Shown piece after piece: positions 1-8,859 of a stretch of DNA of 64,000 bases. Source of the stretch: Acidiphilium rubrum (GTDB lineage Bacteria > Pseudomonadota > Alphaproteobacteria > Acetobacterales > Acetobacteraceae); assembly GCF_900156265.1 (NCBI RefSeq), contig NZ_FTNE01000011.1, positions 1 to 64,000 of the forward strand. The letters run 5' to 3'. Both the position numbers and the translations under genes were made by a program. Within the stretch, counting starts at the first letter, position 1, and each line of letters begins with the position of its first letter. Under the pieces are notes generated by a model. It searched no databases and was not told the DNA's origin. It saw nothing but the letters and a program-made list of their open reading frames with translations.

Positions 1-1
1 G

Positions 2-349
2 CGGCTGCCGCCCGGCCGGCGGACCTCGTACCCCCACGCCGAGAGCGCCCTGGAAGAGTTCGTTTATGTTCTGGAGGGCACGCCGGACGCCTGGATCGAC
101 GGGAACCTGGTTCGCCTGCGGCCCGGTGATTCGGTCGGGTTTCCGCCCGGCACGGGAATTGCGCATACATTCATGAACAACACACCAATTGAAGTCCGAC
201 TGCTGGTGATCGGTGAGCCGACCAACGAGAACCGGATCCGCTATCCGCTGAACGCGACCTATGAAGCCGCCTGCCCGGAGCGCTGGGTTGACCCGCCCGA
301 CCGGCCGCTCGGGCCGCACGACGGTCGACCGAAGGTCGAGACGGCTTAG
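2..349 (+). CDS. Cupin-domain protein, 3' part only
   Basis: The reading frame is open from the window edge to a TAG stop and gives 115 residues; the start lies upstream of the window. A small beta-barrel cupin is recognisable from the segment SALEEFVYVLEG, then the glycine turn RPGDSVGFPPG and the second-motif histidine in GIAHTF. This is the usual order of cupin motif 1 and motif 2. Many single-domain cupins bind a metal through these His/Glu residues, but the first-motif histidines are not clear here (HAES may be the relevant one). The polar tail after the barrel is about 40 residues. The substrate cannot be inferred. The family call is fairly safe and the function is unknown. Confidence 0.75.
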   Translation, partial: RLPPGRRTSYPHAESALEEFVYVLEGTPDAWIDGNLVRLRPGDSVGFPPGTGIAHTFMNNTPIEVRLLVIGEPTNENRIRYPLNATYEAACPERWVDPPDRPLGPHDGRPKVETA

Positions 350-822
350 GACAGCCGACGTGCCGTTGAGGATCGGGACGGCGTGATCGGGGGCCATATG
401 GGATTGCTACGGCGTCGGCGGTTACAATAAGGCTTGGACTCCAACATTGAATTCGTTTTCGTCAAGAGCTTTGAATGCGCTGAGTGCGGCACTTTCGGTG
501 GAGGTGCCTCCGCTCCCAGCCGTGCGGAACTCTTGATTTTTGAACAAACCAAAATACAGCAGCATGCGTTACGCCCCGATGCTATAACGACGTTGGTTGG
601 GGGCGGCGGTCACCCCGAACGGCGATCGAGCGGCTCTAGCACGATCCAGTGGCATTTGAGGCGTAGTCCGCACTTACAGTGGCGCGGTCAGAATGGTGGG
701 TATCAAGGGATACCCACCCTACGATCTTTACTGAAGGATCAGAGAGTTTTTTTGCTTCTTTTTTTGCAAAAAAAGAAGTGCTTGCCTTGCCTTACTTGTT
801 GACCGCCGCGGCACCCGATCGA
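350..822. other. Gene-poor interval with hairpins
   Basis: I see no convincing gene in these 473 bases. A possible 122-residue plus-strand frame here shows no recognisable domain and runs into the AT-rich repeat, so I treat it as chance. At 695-718 there is a perfect 10-bp stem with a 4-base loop (GGTGGGTATC/GATACCCACC around AAGG). It is followed by the AT-rich hairpin at 755-778. The interval separates the cupin gene from the 3' end of lpxB and may hold decayed sequence. Confidence 0.5.
755..778. repeat. Family-2 AT-rich hairpin (single)
   Basis: An 11-bp perfect stem CTTCTTTTTTT/AAAAAAAGAAG with a 2-base loop, preceded by GTTTTTTTTG. It matches the right-hand hairpin of the paired family-2 elements seen at 24448, 46592 and 59627. 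It lies 44 bases beyond the lpxB stop codon. The T-run is on the wrong side to make it a textbook terminator for lpxB. Confidence 0.8.
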
Positions 823-1968
823 TTACTGCCCGAGGACTTCGAGGGCGGCGGTGGCGGCGGCTTCGTTGGGGGGGAGGCCGTCGGGGGCTTTGAGGCGGGA
901 CAGGGCTTGGGTGAAGCCGGTGCGTTGGGTGGCGGCGATGGCGGGGTTGGTGAGGATGTCCTCGATGGTGGTGGCGAGTTGGGTGGGGGCGCAGTCGGAC
1001 TGGAGGCGTTCGGGGACGAGGGCGTGGTTGGCGAGCAGGTTGATCATGGCGACGTGGGGGACGGTGATCAGGCGGCGGGCGAGGGCGGCGCTGAGCGGGT
1101 TGACGCGGTAGGTGACGGCCATGGGGACGCCGGCGAGGGCGAGTTCGAGGGTCGAGGTGCCGGATTTGGTCAGCGCGGCGGCGGCGGCGGCGAAGGCGTC
1201 GTAGCGGGTGGCGGGGTCGGTCACGATGATCGGGCGGGTCGGCCAGCTTGCGGCCTGGGCTGCGAGTTCGGGGGCGATGGCAGGGGCGGCGGCGAGGACC
1301 GGGACGAGCGCGGGGTGGTGTGGGGCGAGGCGGGCGATGGTTTCGCGGAAGACGGGCATCAGGCGGGCGGTTTCGGTGCGGCGGCTGCCGGGCATCAGGA
1401 TGAGGGGTTGGGCGCCGCCATCGAGGCCGAACTGGGCGCGAAAGCGGATGGCGTCGCCTTGATCGGCGCCGGATTGCAGGACGGGGTGGCCGACGAAGAC
1501 GGGGTTGAGGCCGTGGGGGGCGAAGAAATCGGGTTCGAACGGCAGCAGGCAGAGCAGGCGGTCCCACAGGCCGGGGAAGTGGCGGACGCGGCCGGGGCGC
1601 CAGGCCCAGACCTGGGGGGCGACGTAGTGGACGCGTTTGAGGCCGAGCGGGGCGATGGCGCGGAGGACGCGCAGGGTGAAGCCGGGGCTGTCGATGGTGA
1701 TGACCAGCGCGGGGCGGCGGGCGGCGATGTCCGTGATGGTCTGGTGCAGGCGGTTGCGGAGTTTGATGACGCGGGGGAGGATTTCGGCGATTCCCATGAC
1801 GGCGAGATCCTGCATCGGGAACAGGGTGGTGAGGCCTTGTTCGGCCATGCGGGCGCCGCCGATGCCGGTGTAGGTGAGGTCGGGGCGGCGGCGGCGGAGG
1901 GCTTCGATCAGGCGGGCGCCGAGGACATCGCCGCTGGCTTCGCCGGCGATCAGGTAGACCAGGGTCAC
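823..1968 (-). CDS. lpxB: Lipid-A-disaccharide synthase
   Basis: LpxB, the family-19 glycosyltransferase that joins UDP-2,3-diacylglucosamine and lipid X to form the lipid A disaccharide at the inner face of the inner membrane. The 381 residues match the family length. The N-terminus (YLIAGEASGDVLGARL) is the classic LpxB start, followed by GIGGARM and the conserved HYVAPQVWAWRPGR segment; PGSRRTE lies in the C-terminal nucleotide-binding half. The start is a GTG whose bases overlap the stop of the upstream hydrolase gene (GTGA), so translation is probably coupled. It is the last gene of a minus-strand run that begins at the cytochrome c gene. No lpxA, lpxD or fabZ neighbours are present, so the usual lpx cluster is split in this organism. 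Confidence 0.95.
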   Translation of the reverse strand: MTLVYLIAGEASGDVLGARLIEALRRRRPDLTYTGIGGARMAEQGLTTLFPMQDLAVMGIAEILPRVIKLRNRLHQTITDIAARRPALVITIDSPGFTLRVLRAIAPLGLKRVHYVAPQVWAWRPGRVRHFPGLWDRLLCLLPFEPDFFAPHGLNPVFVGHPVLQSGADQGDAIRFRAQFGLDGGAQPLILMPGSRRTETARLMPVFRETIARLAPHHPALVPVLAAAPAIAPELAAQAASWPTRPIIVTDPATRYDAFAAAAAALTKSGTSTLELALAGVPMAVTYRVNPLSAALARRLITVPHVAMINLLANHALVPERLQSDCAPTQLATTIEDILTNPAIAATQRTGFTQALSRLKAPDGLPPNEAAATAALEVLGQ

Positions 1969-2834
1969 GCGAGGGCGACCACGCTGGCGGGGGCGGGGTT
2001 GTCGGGCCAGTCCGTGTGGTTGCGGACGGCGGGGTCGGCGCGGGTGGCGGCGAGGGCGGCGGGGTCAAGGTTGACGTACAGGAGGTCGGGCGCGTCGAGG
2101 GGGCCGCGGGCGATCAGGCCATCGTCGGGGAAGCCGCGATCGACCGGGCCGAAGGCGCAGGCGTAGCCGCGGTTTTCATCGAGCGTGGCGGACCAGGGGG
2201 CGATGCCGGTGGTGGGGGCGACGGCGGTGAAGCACTGGTTTTCGAGCGCGCGGGCGCGGGCGGAGAGGCGGACGCGGTTGAAGCCGTGCAGCGTATCGGT
2301 GCAGGTGGGGATCAGGATGATATCGGCGCCGGCGAGGGTTTGGGCCCGGATCAGCAGGGGGAATTCGGAATCGTAACAGATGGCGATGCCGATGCGGCCG
2401 AAATCGGTTTCGAACACGCGGGGTGGGCCGCCCGGGGTGATGCCCCAGCGTTCGGCTTCGAAGCGGGTCATGACGCGTTTGTCCTGAAAGGCGATGCGGC
2501 CGGCACCGTCGATCAAGGGGGCGCGGTTGCGGATGCGGCCGTCCGGCCCGCGCATCGGGACGGTGCCGGGGAGCAGCATGATGCCGTGGGTGCGGGCGAG
2601 GGTGCGGCAGGCGGCGACCAGGGCATCGGCGTGTTCGACCACGGCGGCGAGTTCGGCGGTGACATCGGGTGACGTGACGAAGGCGCCGGCGAGGGCCATG
2701 CTGGCGTATTCGGGCAGGACCAGGGCGTCGGCCTGGCCGGCTTTGGCGGCGCGGAGGAGGGTTTCGATCCGGGCGGCGAAATCATCGAGGCTGGTGGGGC
2801 GGAGGATCGGGAAGGGCGAGAGGGCGATGTGCAT
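1965..2834 (-). CDS. Carbon-nitrogen (nitrilase superfamily) hydrolase
   Basis: A 289-residue nitrilase-superfamily enzyme of the kind that hydrolyses C-N bonds in amides or carbamoyl compounds. The catalytic triad is visible: Glu42 in VLPEYASM, Lys119 in FQDKRVMTRFE and Cys153 in IAICYDSEFP. The closest general type is the stand-alone amidohydrolase branch that often sits beside a GNAT gene. That pairing occurs here: the GNAT gene ends 10 bases upstream, and the lpxB GTG start overlaps this gene's stop. The substrate is unknown. It is not closely similar by eye to the second nitrilase-family gene at 60.6 kb. The family assignment is firm; any specific reaction would be a guess. Confidence 0.88.
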   Translation of the reverse strand: MHIALSPFPILRPTSLDDFAARIETLLRAAKAGQADALVLPEYASMALAGAFVTSPDVTAELAAVVEHADALVAACRTLARTHGIMLLPGTVPMRGPDGRIRNRAPLIDGAGRIAFQDKRVMTRFEAERWGITPGGPPRVFETDFGRIGIAICYDSEFPLLIRAQTLAGADIILIPTCTDTLHGFNRVRLSARARALENQCFTAVAPTTGIAPWSATLDENRGYACAFGPVDRGFPDDGLIARGPLDAPDLLYVNLDPAALAATRADPAVRNHTDWPDNPAPASVVALA

Positions 2835-2844
2835 GATGGCGGGG

Positions 2845-3435
2845 TTATAGCGGTTTCAGCCAGGCTTGCAGATGGTTTTCGGTTTCGGCCTCGGTGCCGA
2901 TTTCACGCCAGCGCATGGTGCAGATCAGGCCTTGGTGGGGGGTGAAGCCGCGATGGCGCCAGAAATCGTCGAGCGGGGTGGTGCGAGGCGGGCGGCGGGG
3001 GTCGGCCGGGTTGCGGATGACGGCGCAGAAGGCGGCGTGGGTGACGCCGTGGATGGTGCGTGCGTGGGCTTCGCGCGCCGTGAAGAAGGCGACGCCGGCA
3101 CCCTGGCCGCGATAGGGTTCGAGCAGGACGGATTCGCCGAAATAGCAGATCGCGGCGGGGTCGAAGCCGGCGGCGCGGAAGGGGGTTTGCAGGGATTCGG
3201 CTTCGTCGGTCAGGGGCAGGCAGGTGGAGGCGCCGACGATGGTTTGATCATCGCGGGCGATGATGATGGCGGCGTGCCGGCTTGCCGCGTAGGTGGCGAC
3301 GTAGTGGCGTTCGTAGGCGGCATCGCCCTCATACAGATAGGGCCAGGCGCGGAACACGGTCATGCGCAGGTCGGCGAGGGCTGCGAGGTGCGGCAGGATG
3401 GCAGCACCGCGCAGGGTCTCGATGGTCAGCGGCAC
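2845..3435 (-). CDS. GNAT-family N-acetyltransferase
   Basis: A 196-residue GNAT acetyltransferase that would transfer an acyl group from acyl-CoA to an amine. The fold is suggested by CYFGESVLLEPYRGQGAG (beta-4 strand leading into the acetyl-CoA pyrophosphate loop, R/Q-x-x-G-x-G/A) and by the segment IIARDDQTIVGAST. It starts with GTG nine bases after the cytochrome c gene ends, and no strong ribosome binding site is visible. It lies directly upstream of the nitrilase-family gene. GNAT-nitrilase pairs are common in proteobacteria, which suggests one pathway for a small amide or amine. The acceptor is unknown. Confidence 0.82.
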   Translation of the reverse strand: MPLTIETLRGAAILPHLAALADLRMTVFRAWPYLYEGDAAYERHYVATYAASRHAAIIIARDDQTIVGASTCLPLTDEAESLQTPFRAAGFDPAAICYFGESVLLEPYRGQGAGVAFFTAREAHARTIHGVTHAAFCAVIRNPADPRRPPRTTPLDDFWRHRGFTPHQGLICTMRWREIGTEAETENHLQAWLKPL

Positions 3436-3443
3436 CTTGCGGC

Positions 3444-5171
3444 TCAGCTGCCTTGTTTGGACGGTGCTGCCGCCATGGCCTGTGCCTGATCCATGAAGCG
3501 TTTCAGGGCGGATTTTTTATCCGACAGGGACATGCCCGATTGGGTGGCGACGACCGGGCAATAGGCGGTGAGCAGATATTGCGACATCTGGTCCTTGGTG
3601 ATGCCGGGGTTGGCTTTCTTGACGGCGGCCATCAGCATGGATGTGCGGTTTGCCAGGGTATCGGGCGTGGCGCCGGCCATGATCTGCATTTCACCGGCGC
3701 CGGGGCCGATCAGGCTGTCGGTCAGGAGGGGGCAGCCGAGTTTGCGGGCGGCGGCGGAGGCGATCGGCGGCAGGTCGAGATAGTCGGCGTCGGCCAGGGC
3801 GATTTTATGGGGTGGGGCGGATTTGCGGAAGGCGAAGACGCTGGCGGCGGTGGCATTCGGCACGCCGTGGTTGCCCCAGGCGGTGCGGACGTAGTTGGTG
3901 ACCGCGGCGATCTGGTGATCGGACAGGATCGAGCCGAAGGCGGGCATGACGGGGCCGTTGGCGTGCCAGGGGATCATGCCGCCGAGCACGATGCCGATGG
4001 TGTTGTCGGCCGGGCCGCCGGTGACGGCCTGATTGCCGGCGAGGTTCGGGAACACCTGGGCGATGCCCTTGCCATCGGCCTGGTGGCAGGCGGCGCAATT
4101 GGTGGTGTAGAGCGCGTGACCTTCGGCGAGTTCGGTGGCGGGGATGGTCATGGGTTTGACGGGGTTGGTGCGCGGCTTGGTGGCGGTTTGCAGATAGGCC
4201 GCGAGGTCGTTGATGTCGGAGACGGGGAGCTGGCTCAGGCTGTAGTCGACCACCGATTTCATCGGGCCGAACGCCGAGCCGTTCACCATGTTGCCGCCCT
4301 CGTGCAGATAGGAGACCAGATCGGCCCGGTTCCAGGCGCCGACGCCGTATTGCCTGGAGGAGGAGATGTTGGGTGCGTACCAGGGTTCGCCGAGGATCTG
4401 CGCGCCGGCCAGGGTGTCACTCGATTTGATCGCGAACAGCAGGTTGCGCGGCGAGTGGCATTCGGTGCAGTGGCCGAGCGCTTCGGCGATATAGGCGCCG
4501 TTGCGGACCGCGGGGCTCCAGGATTTCTGGTAATGGACCGGGTGGGCGCCGAAGAACAGGATGCGCCAGCCGAGCAGGACGGCGCGGATGTTGAAGGGGA
4601 AATTCAGGGCGTTGGGGACGTGCGGGGCATCGACCGCAGGAATCGCATCGAGATAGGCTTTGATCGCCAGCACGTCCGGCTTCGAGAGCTTCGAATAGGA
4701 GGTGTAGGGCATCGCCGGGTAGATGTATTTCGGGAACACCAGCAGCGAGTGGCCGGGCGAGATGCCGTAATGCAGGGCGTTCCAGAATTGCTTGTTGGTC
4801 CAGTTGCCGATGCCGTTGGTTTTGTCGGGCGTGATGTTGGGGGAATACATCGTGCCGAACGGCGTGACGAAGGAGAGGCCGCCGGCGAAGGGCTTGGCGC
4901 CGGGGGCTTCGTGGCAGGGCATGCAATCGGCCGCGGTGGTGAGGTATTCGCCGCGTTGCACGACGGCGACCTGCTGCGGGCTCATGCCGGTGGTGTTGGG
5001 TTTCGGCATGGCGGCAAAGGCGCCGGGCGGGCTGACTTCGGAGGTGGGCAGATAGGCCTGGCCGATATCGCCCAGCGCCATGCCCGCCCCTACCGCGAGG
5101 GCAGCCACCGCAAGTGCGCCGGCGGCAATCCACACCGGCAATCTCGACCCAGACCGTGACGATGATGGCAT
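3444..5171 (-). CDS. Three-heme membrane-anchored cytochrome c
   Basis: A 575-residue cytochrome c of the type that serves as electron-transfer subunit of membrane alcohol, gluconate or other periplasmic dehydrogenases. An N-terminal hydrophobic segment (about residues 12-33) anchors it, with the rest in the periplasm. Three heme c motifs are present: CMPCH 83-87, CTECH 235-239 and CAACH 359-363. Methionine ligands are likely in the segments after each motif. After the third heme domain (ending near 435) there is a tail of about 130 residues with two cysteines (480 and 538) that is not part of the usual 450-470-residue subunit. No dehydrogenase subunit gene is adjacent, so its partner is elsewhere or it acts with a different donor. 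It heads the minus-strand run to lpxB. Confidence 0.88.
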   Translation of the reverse strand: MPSSSRSGSRLPVWIAAGALAVAALAVGAGMALGDIGQAYLPTSEVSPPGAFAAMPKPNTTGMSPQQVAVVQRGEYLTTAADCMPCHEAPGAKPFAGGLSFVTPFGTMYSPNITPDKTNGIGNWTNKQFWNALHYGISPGHSLLVFPKYIYPAMPYTSYSKLSKPDVLAIKAYLDAIPAVDAPHVPNALNFPFNIRAVLLGWRILFFGAHPVHYQKSWSPAVRNGAYIAEALGHCTECHSPRNLLFAIKSSDTLAGAQILGEPWYAPNISSSRQYGVGAWNRADLVSYLHEGGNMVNGSAFGPMKSVVDYSLSQLPVSDINDLAAYLQTATKPRTNPVKPMTIPATELAEGHALYTTNCAACHQADGKGIAQVFPNLAGNQAVTGGPADNTIGIVLGGMIPWHANGPVMPAFGSILSDHQIAAVTNYVRTAWGNHGVPNATAASVFAFRKSAPPHKIALADADYLDLPPIASAAARKLGCPLLTDSLIGPGAGEMQIMAGATPDTLANRTSMLMAAVKKANPGITKDQMSQYLLTAYCPVVATQSGMSLSDKKSALKRFMDQAQAMAAAPSKQGS

Positions 5172-5341
5172 GGCTGATCCTGCTTCATAAAAATGGGGCG
5201 GCGCGATTGCACCCTGGACGTGTCCTAATTCGCCATAAAACCGGAATGATCAAGTGCTGGTCGGGCCGGGTCTTCACAGATGGTGACGGTGTTGCTAGAA
5301 GGCGCGGGTCCGGCGCTGCGATGGCCTCGGCGGGCAGGAAT

Positions 5342-5417
<76 letters not shown>

Positions 5418-5555
5418 TTCCTGCTCCGGATGTCCTGCGGGCTCAGGCGCCGCCGCCATTGTAACCTGAAATATATTCACACTCGTGCGATAGTTGTTGA
5501 AAAGCAACGGCGATGCGGTTCACAGTGCACGGCGTAACGAACCATCGGAACCGCA

Positions 5556-6203
5556 ATGCAGTCAGAGTCGATAAGACCAGTCGATCGGATCTCGCGTAAA
5601 CGGGTCGAAAAATTCTCCGAGCGGCGGATGGAGCTTGCCGACGCTGCGTTGGTGACGCTGGCGCAGCTTGGCTATGCGCGCACCAGCCTGCGCGAAATTG
5701 CCCAGAACTCCGAATTTTCCCACGGGGTGCTGCATTATTATTTCAACGACAAGGTCGATCTGATCACCTGCTGCGTGAAGCTTTACAAATCACGCTGCGT
5801 GACGCGCTATGATGCGGTGATCGAGCAGGCGATGAGTTACGATGAACTCGCGGACGGCTTTCTGGACAGTTTGTGCACCACCGTTCGCGAGGAGGCGCAT
5901 CTGCATCGGCTCTGGTATGACCTGCGCTCGCAGGCGCTGTTCGAGCCCGCGTTCCGGGCCGATGTGCTGGCGATCGATCGGACGCTCGAAGCGATGATCT
6001 GGCGGGTGATGACGCGGCTTGCGGCGCTGCAGGACACGCCGCTGACCGTGCCGGCCGCATTGGCCTATGCGATTTTCGATGGCCTGTTCCAGCAATGCCT
6101 GCTCAAACATCTGGCAGGGGATGCCGGTGCCATTGGGGTGATGCGCGCAAGCGGCTTGTCGAGCTTGCAGCATATGTTCGACACGGTGAGGCCGCGCCGG
6201 TGA
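5556..6203 (+). CDS. TetR-family transcriptional regulator (BetI-like)
   Basis: A 215-residue one-domain repressor with an N-terminal helix-turn-helix and a C-terminal ligand-binding helical domain. The DNA-binding part is typical (ARTSLREIAQNSEFSHG then VLHYYFNDKVDLI, about residues 45-75). The C-terminal domain has the arrangement seen in BetI/PsrA-like proteins that sense choline, fatty acyl or other small ligands. It stands alone between two tRNA genes, with no divergent partner, so its target genes cannot be read from context. The ATG start follows an 80-base AT-richer leader. Confidence 0.88.
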   Translation: MQSESIRPVDRISRKRVEKFSERRMELADAALVTLAQLGYARTSLREIAQNSEFSHGVLHYYFNDKVDLITCCVKLYKSRCVTRYDAVIEQAMSYDELADGFLDSLCTTVREEAHLHRLWYDLRSQALFEPAFRADVLAIDRTLEAMIWRVMTRLAALQDTPLTVPAALAYAIFDGLFQQCLLKHLAGDAGAIGVMRASGLSSLQHMFDTVRPRR

Positions 6204-6309
6204 GACGGCCGGGGCGGTTGGGTTTTCCGGCGGTTTTTTTCAAAAATGCGGTCGCCGGCTTGCCGCCCTTGCGATCCTGAGCGCGTTCAGCTAATCCACG
6301 CCGATCAGT

Positions 6310-6386
6310 GCACCCGTAGCTCAACTGGATAGAGCACCAGACTACGAATCTGGGGGTTAGGAGTTCGAGTCTCTTCGGGTGCGCCA
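6310..6386 (+). tRNA. tRNA-Arg (ACG)
   Basis: A 77-base cloverleaf: acceptor GCACCCG/CGGGTGC, D-arm GCTC...GAGC, anticodon stem CCAGA/TCTGG with loop CTACGAA (anticodon ACG, normally edited to ICG), T-loop GTTCGAGTC, discriminator G and encoded CCA at 6384-6386. Confidence 0.97.
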
Positions 6387-6413
6387 CTTTCCTTATCGCG
6401 AAGGACCAGCGCC

Positions 6414-6599
6414 ATGACCGATCCGGCGCCGATCGACCCGAAACTGCTCGAAGTGCTGGTCTGCCCGCTGACCAAGGGACCGCTCGTCTATGATCGCGCC
6501 AATAGCGAATTGATCAGCGAACGGGCCGGATTGGCGTTTCCGATCCGCGACGGCATTCCGATCATGCTGATCGACGAAGCCCGCAAGCTCGACGCGTGA
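6414..6599 (+). CDS. Trm112-like small protein (UPF0434/YcaR family)
   Basis: A 61-residue protein of the Trm112/YcaR family. The pattern [16 protein letters not shown], then [16 protein letters not shown], is the full family signature; the fold is a small beta domain. One cysteine remains (VCPLTKG) of the zinc site found in some relatives, so zinc binding is doubtful. Eukaryotic Trm112 activates methyltransferases; the bacterial role is not established. Its stop overlaps the GTG start of the next gene (GTGA), implying coupled translation. It starts 28 bases after tRNA-Arg. Confidence 0.9.
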   Translation: MTDPAPIDPKLLEVLVCPLTKGPLVYDRANSELISERAGLAFPIRDGIPIMLIDEARKLDA

Positions 6600-6949
6600 C
6601 CGCGCCGCAACCCACCGAAATCAGACTGAAACGCGCCGAACGCGTGCTGGAGATCAGCTTTTCCGACGGCACACACTTCGCCCTGCCGGCCGAATACCTG
6701 CGGATCGAAAGCCCCAGCGCCGAAGTGCAAGGCCATAGCCCTGAACAGCGCCAACTGGTCGCCGGTAAACGCGCCGTCGGGATCACCAGCCTCGAACCCA
6801 ACGGACACTACGCCATCCGCATCACCTTCGATGATGGCCATAACACCGGCATCTATTCATGGGATTACCTGCACAGGCTGGGCCGTGAATACGACTACCG
6901 CTGGGCCGCCTACCTCAAAGCCATCGACGCCGCCAGCCTCGCCCGATAG
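6596..6949 (+). CDS. DUF971 (gamma-butyrobetaine hydroxylase N-terminal-like) protein
   Basis: A 117-residue DUF971 protein, related to the N-terminal domain of gamma-butyrobetaine dioxygenase. The family pattern is complete: [26 protein letters not shown], then [32 protein letters not shown]. The free-standing bacterial form often neighbours iron-sulfur or carnitine genes, and its role is not settled. It begins with GTG inside the stop of the Trm112-like gene. It ends 15 bases before repeat copy A. Confidence 0.88.
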   Translation: MTAPQPTEIRLKRAERVLEISFSDGTHFALPAEYLRIESPSAEVQGHSPEQRQLVAGKRAVGITSLEPNGHYAIRITFDDGHNTGIYSWDYLHRLGREYDYRWAAYLKAIDAASLAR

Positions 6950-6964
6950 TGGGTCGGCCTTGGG

Positions 6965-7213
6965 TAGAAAGGCGGGGGGCTTTGCCCCCTCGACCCCCAC
7001 TAAGGGCGGAGCCCTTAGAACCCGCTAGTTTTAGGCAAGGGGAGGGCGCTGCCTCGGTGGTTCCGTCGATCTGGCCTGGGTCGCCCTCCCCTTGCCTAAA
7101 ACTAATGGATTTTAAAGCCCGGCGCGCGTCGCGCGCCTCATCGTATGATAGCGGGCATCTTGCCCGCGGGGCCTTTAACGGGGGTCCAGGGGGCAGAGCC
7201 CCCTGGCCTTCTT
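6965..7213. repeat. Family-1 palindromic repeat, copy A (with nested insert)
   Basis: One of four copies of a ~200-bp intergenic element. Order: small hairpins GGGGGCTTTGCCCCC and AAGGGCGGAGCCCTT, a long inner arm containing TAGTTTTAGGCAAGGGG, a 37-base centre, the complementary inner arm, then the outer right arm. This copy is about 50 bp longer. Its right arm carries an extra stretch after TTTTAAAG that itself holds two palindromes (7121-7137 and 7151-7167). It fills the gap between the convergent DUF971 and permease genes. Confidence 0.9.
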
Positions 7214-7242
7214 ACTCACGGCTGATCCCGCGATCGGTGGTG

Positions 7243-8859
7243 TTACTCGGCGGGCATGAATAGTTCGGGTTCGCCGGCGAGGATGGTGGCTTTGGCTTCT
7301 TCGGGGTCTGGGACGCCTGAGTTGATGGCGACGAACAGGATTATGATGCTGAAGATGACCAGGATGATGGAGTCGGTCAGTTCGCCGAGTGTATTGGTGC
7401 CGCCGGTCAGGGCTTTTGGGCCGAGGTAGGTCAGCAGCCACAGGCCGAAGAAGTAAGGTGCGAGCCACCAGGCGCCGCGCCAGTGGAGGTTGGCGATGCC
7501 GACGCCGGCGATGGCTTCGTAGGCGACGTAGATGACGGTGAAGCCGAGGATGAGTTCGAACAGGAAGTCATCGGTGGCGGCGCCGCTCCAGAAGATGATG
7601 AAGTTGGAGATGATGAAGGCGACCGAGGCGATCAGGTTGCCGCCGGCGAGCAGGTAGGGGCGTTTGTAGCGATCCGGCGGCAGGGTTTTGCGCAGGGTCA
7701 TCATGACGACGGGGCCGGTGCCGTAGGAGAGCACGGTGGCGGAGGAGATGAAGGTGACGATGCCTTGCCACGAGGGGAACGGCACGAGGAACAGCAGGCC
7801 GACCAGGAAGGTGACCAGGACGCCGACCAGCGGGACGCCGGCGACCGAGAGTTTGGCGAAGAAATTGCCGCCGATCAGGCCTTCCTTGCCGGTGGCGTAG
7901 AGCACCCGCGAGGTTGTGGTGAAGTAGATGATGCCGGTGCCGGTGGGCGAGACGAAGGCATCGATGTAGAGCAGCACGGCCAGCCAGCCCATGCCGATGA
8001 GCGAGGCGAGGCCGGCGAACGGACCGAATGCGCCTTTGAAATTGACGTTGGCCCAGCCTTTGGCGATGTCCGACGGGTTCAGCGCGCCGATGAACGAGAT
8101 TTGCAGGCCGACGTAGACGACCAGGCCGATCGAGACCGAGCCGATGATGGCGATCGGCAGGTTGCGTTTGGGGTTGCTCGATTCACCGGCGAGTTCGACC
8201 GCCTGACGAAAGCCGAGGTAGGAGAACACGATGCCCGAGGTTGCCACGGCGGAGAACACGCCGGATGCGCCGGCGGGGGCGAAGCCGTGCGAGGAGAAAT
8301 TGCTGGCGTGGAAGCCGAACAGCAGGAAGACGATGATGGTGAGCACGGGGATGGCGATTTTCCACCATGTCAGGGTCGAATTGATGGCCAGCACGGTCTT
8401 GATCGCCAGCATGTTCACCACGGCGAAGACCGCGAGCAGGGCGGCCGACACGATGAAGCCGAGCGTGGTCAGCACGCCGCCTTTATCGACCAGGCCGGTG
8501 ATGTAGTTGCTGGCGTAGGTGATCACTGCCGAGGCTTCGGCCGGTGCGACCGAGGCGTAGCCGAGGAACACGACGAAGCTCAGCACGGTCGCCATCAGAT
8601 TGCCGTGGGAGAGTTTTGGAAATGCGATGACGGCGCCGGCGCGCGGAAAGGCGGTGGCGAGTTCGGCGTAGACGAAGGAGAGCAGCAAGACCGCGACGCC
8701 GCCGATCAGCCAGGCGATGATCGCGGAGGGGCCGGCGATTTTGGCGGCGGTGAGCGGCCCGAGCAGCCAGCCCGATCCGATGATTCCACCCAGGCTTGCA
8801 AACAAGAGCCCGATGATGCCTGCATCGCGTTTAAGTTTAATTCCAGTACCTTCAGCCAT
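7243..8859 (-). CDS. APC-superfamily amino acid permease
   Basis: A polytopic inner-membrane amino acid transporter of 538 residues with about 12-14 hydrophobic segments. The first helix carries the APC signature LFASLGGIIGSGWLLGP (unwound helix with the GSG substrate-contact motif). The length and the FLGYASVAPAEASAVITYAS segment recall the aspartate:proton symporter/YveA-like branch, but the substrate is uncertain. I place the start at the ATG at 8859, preceded by AGGGGATAATTG. A TTG one codon upstream is possible but less likely. It is convergent with the DUF971 gene across repeat copy A and divergent from the CsbD-like gene. Confidence 0.85.
   Translation of the reverse strand: MAEGTGIKLKRDAGIIGLLFASLGGIIGSGWLLGPLTAAKIAGPSAIIAWLIGGVAVLLLSFVYAELATAFPRAGAVIAFPKLSHGNLMATVLSFVVFLGYASVAPAEASAVITYASNYITGLVDKGGVLTTLGFIVSAALLAVFAVVNMLAIKTVLAINSTLTWWKIAIPVLTIIVFLLFGFHASNFSSHGFAPAGASGVFSAVATSGIVFSYLGFRQAVELAGESSNPKRNLPIAIIGSVSIGLVVYVGLQISFIGALNPSDIAKGWANVNFKGAFGPFAGLASLIGMGWLAVLLYIDAFVSPTGTGIIYFTTTSRVLYATGKEGLIGGNFFAKLSVAGVPLVGVLVTFLVGLLFLVPFPSWQGIVTFISSATVLSYGTGPVVMMTLRKTLPPDRYKRPYLLAGGNLIASVAFIISNFIIFWSGAATDDFLFELILGFTVIYVAYEAIAGVGIANLHWRGAWWLAPYFFGLWLLTYLGPKALTGGTNTLGELTDSIILVIFSIIILFVAINSGVPDPEEAKATILAGEPELFMPAE

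Noticed and set aside
755-778. Family-2 hairpin as an ordinary Rho-independent terminator of lpxB
   Set aside because: On the lpxB strand the hairpin is followed by an A-run rather than a T-run, and paired forms have a design not explained by simple termination.
434-802. A 122-codon frame in the 350-822 gap
   Set aside because: No recognisable domain, crosses a hairpin and ends in the AT-rich repeat; probably chance.
679-2166. A 495-codon plus-strand frame over lpxB
   Set aside because: Gly/Ala/Glu/Asp-rich shadow of lpxB and the nitrilase-family gene; no motif and no ribosome site.
6949-7263. Open frames inside the family-1 repeats
   Set aside because: The same peptide segments recur in all copies because the DNA repeats, not because a protein is conserved; they have no start signals.
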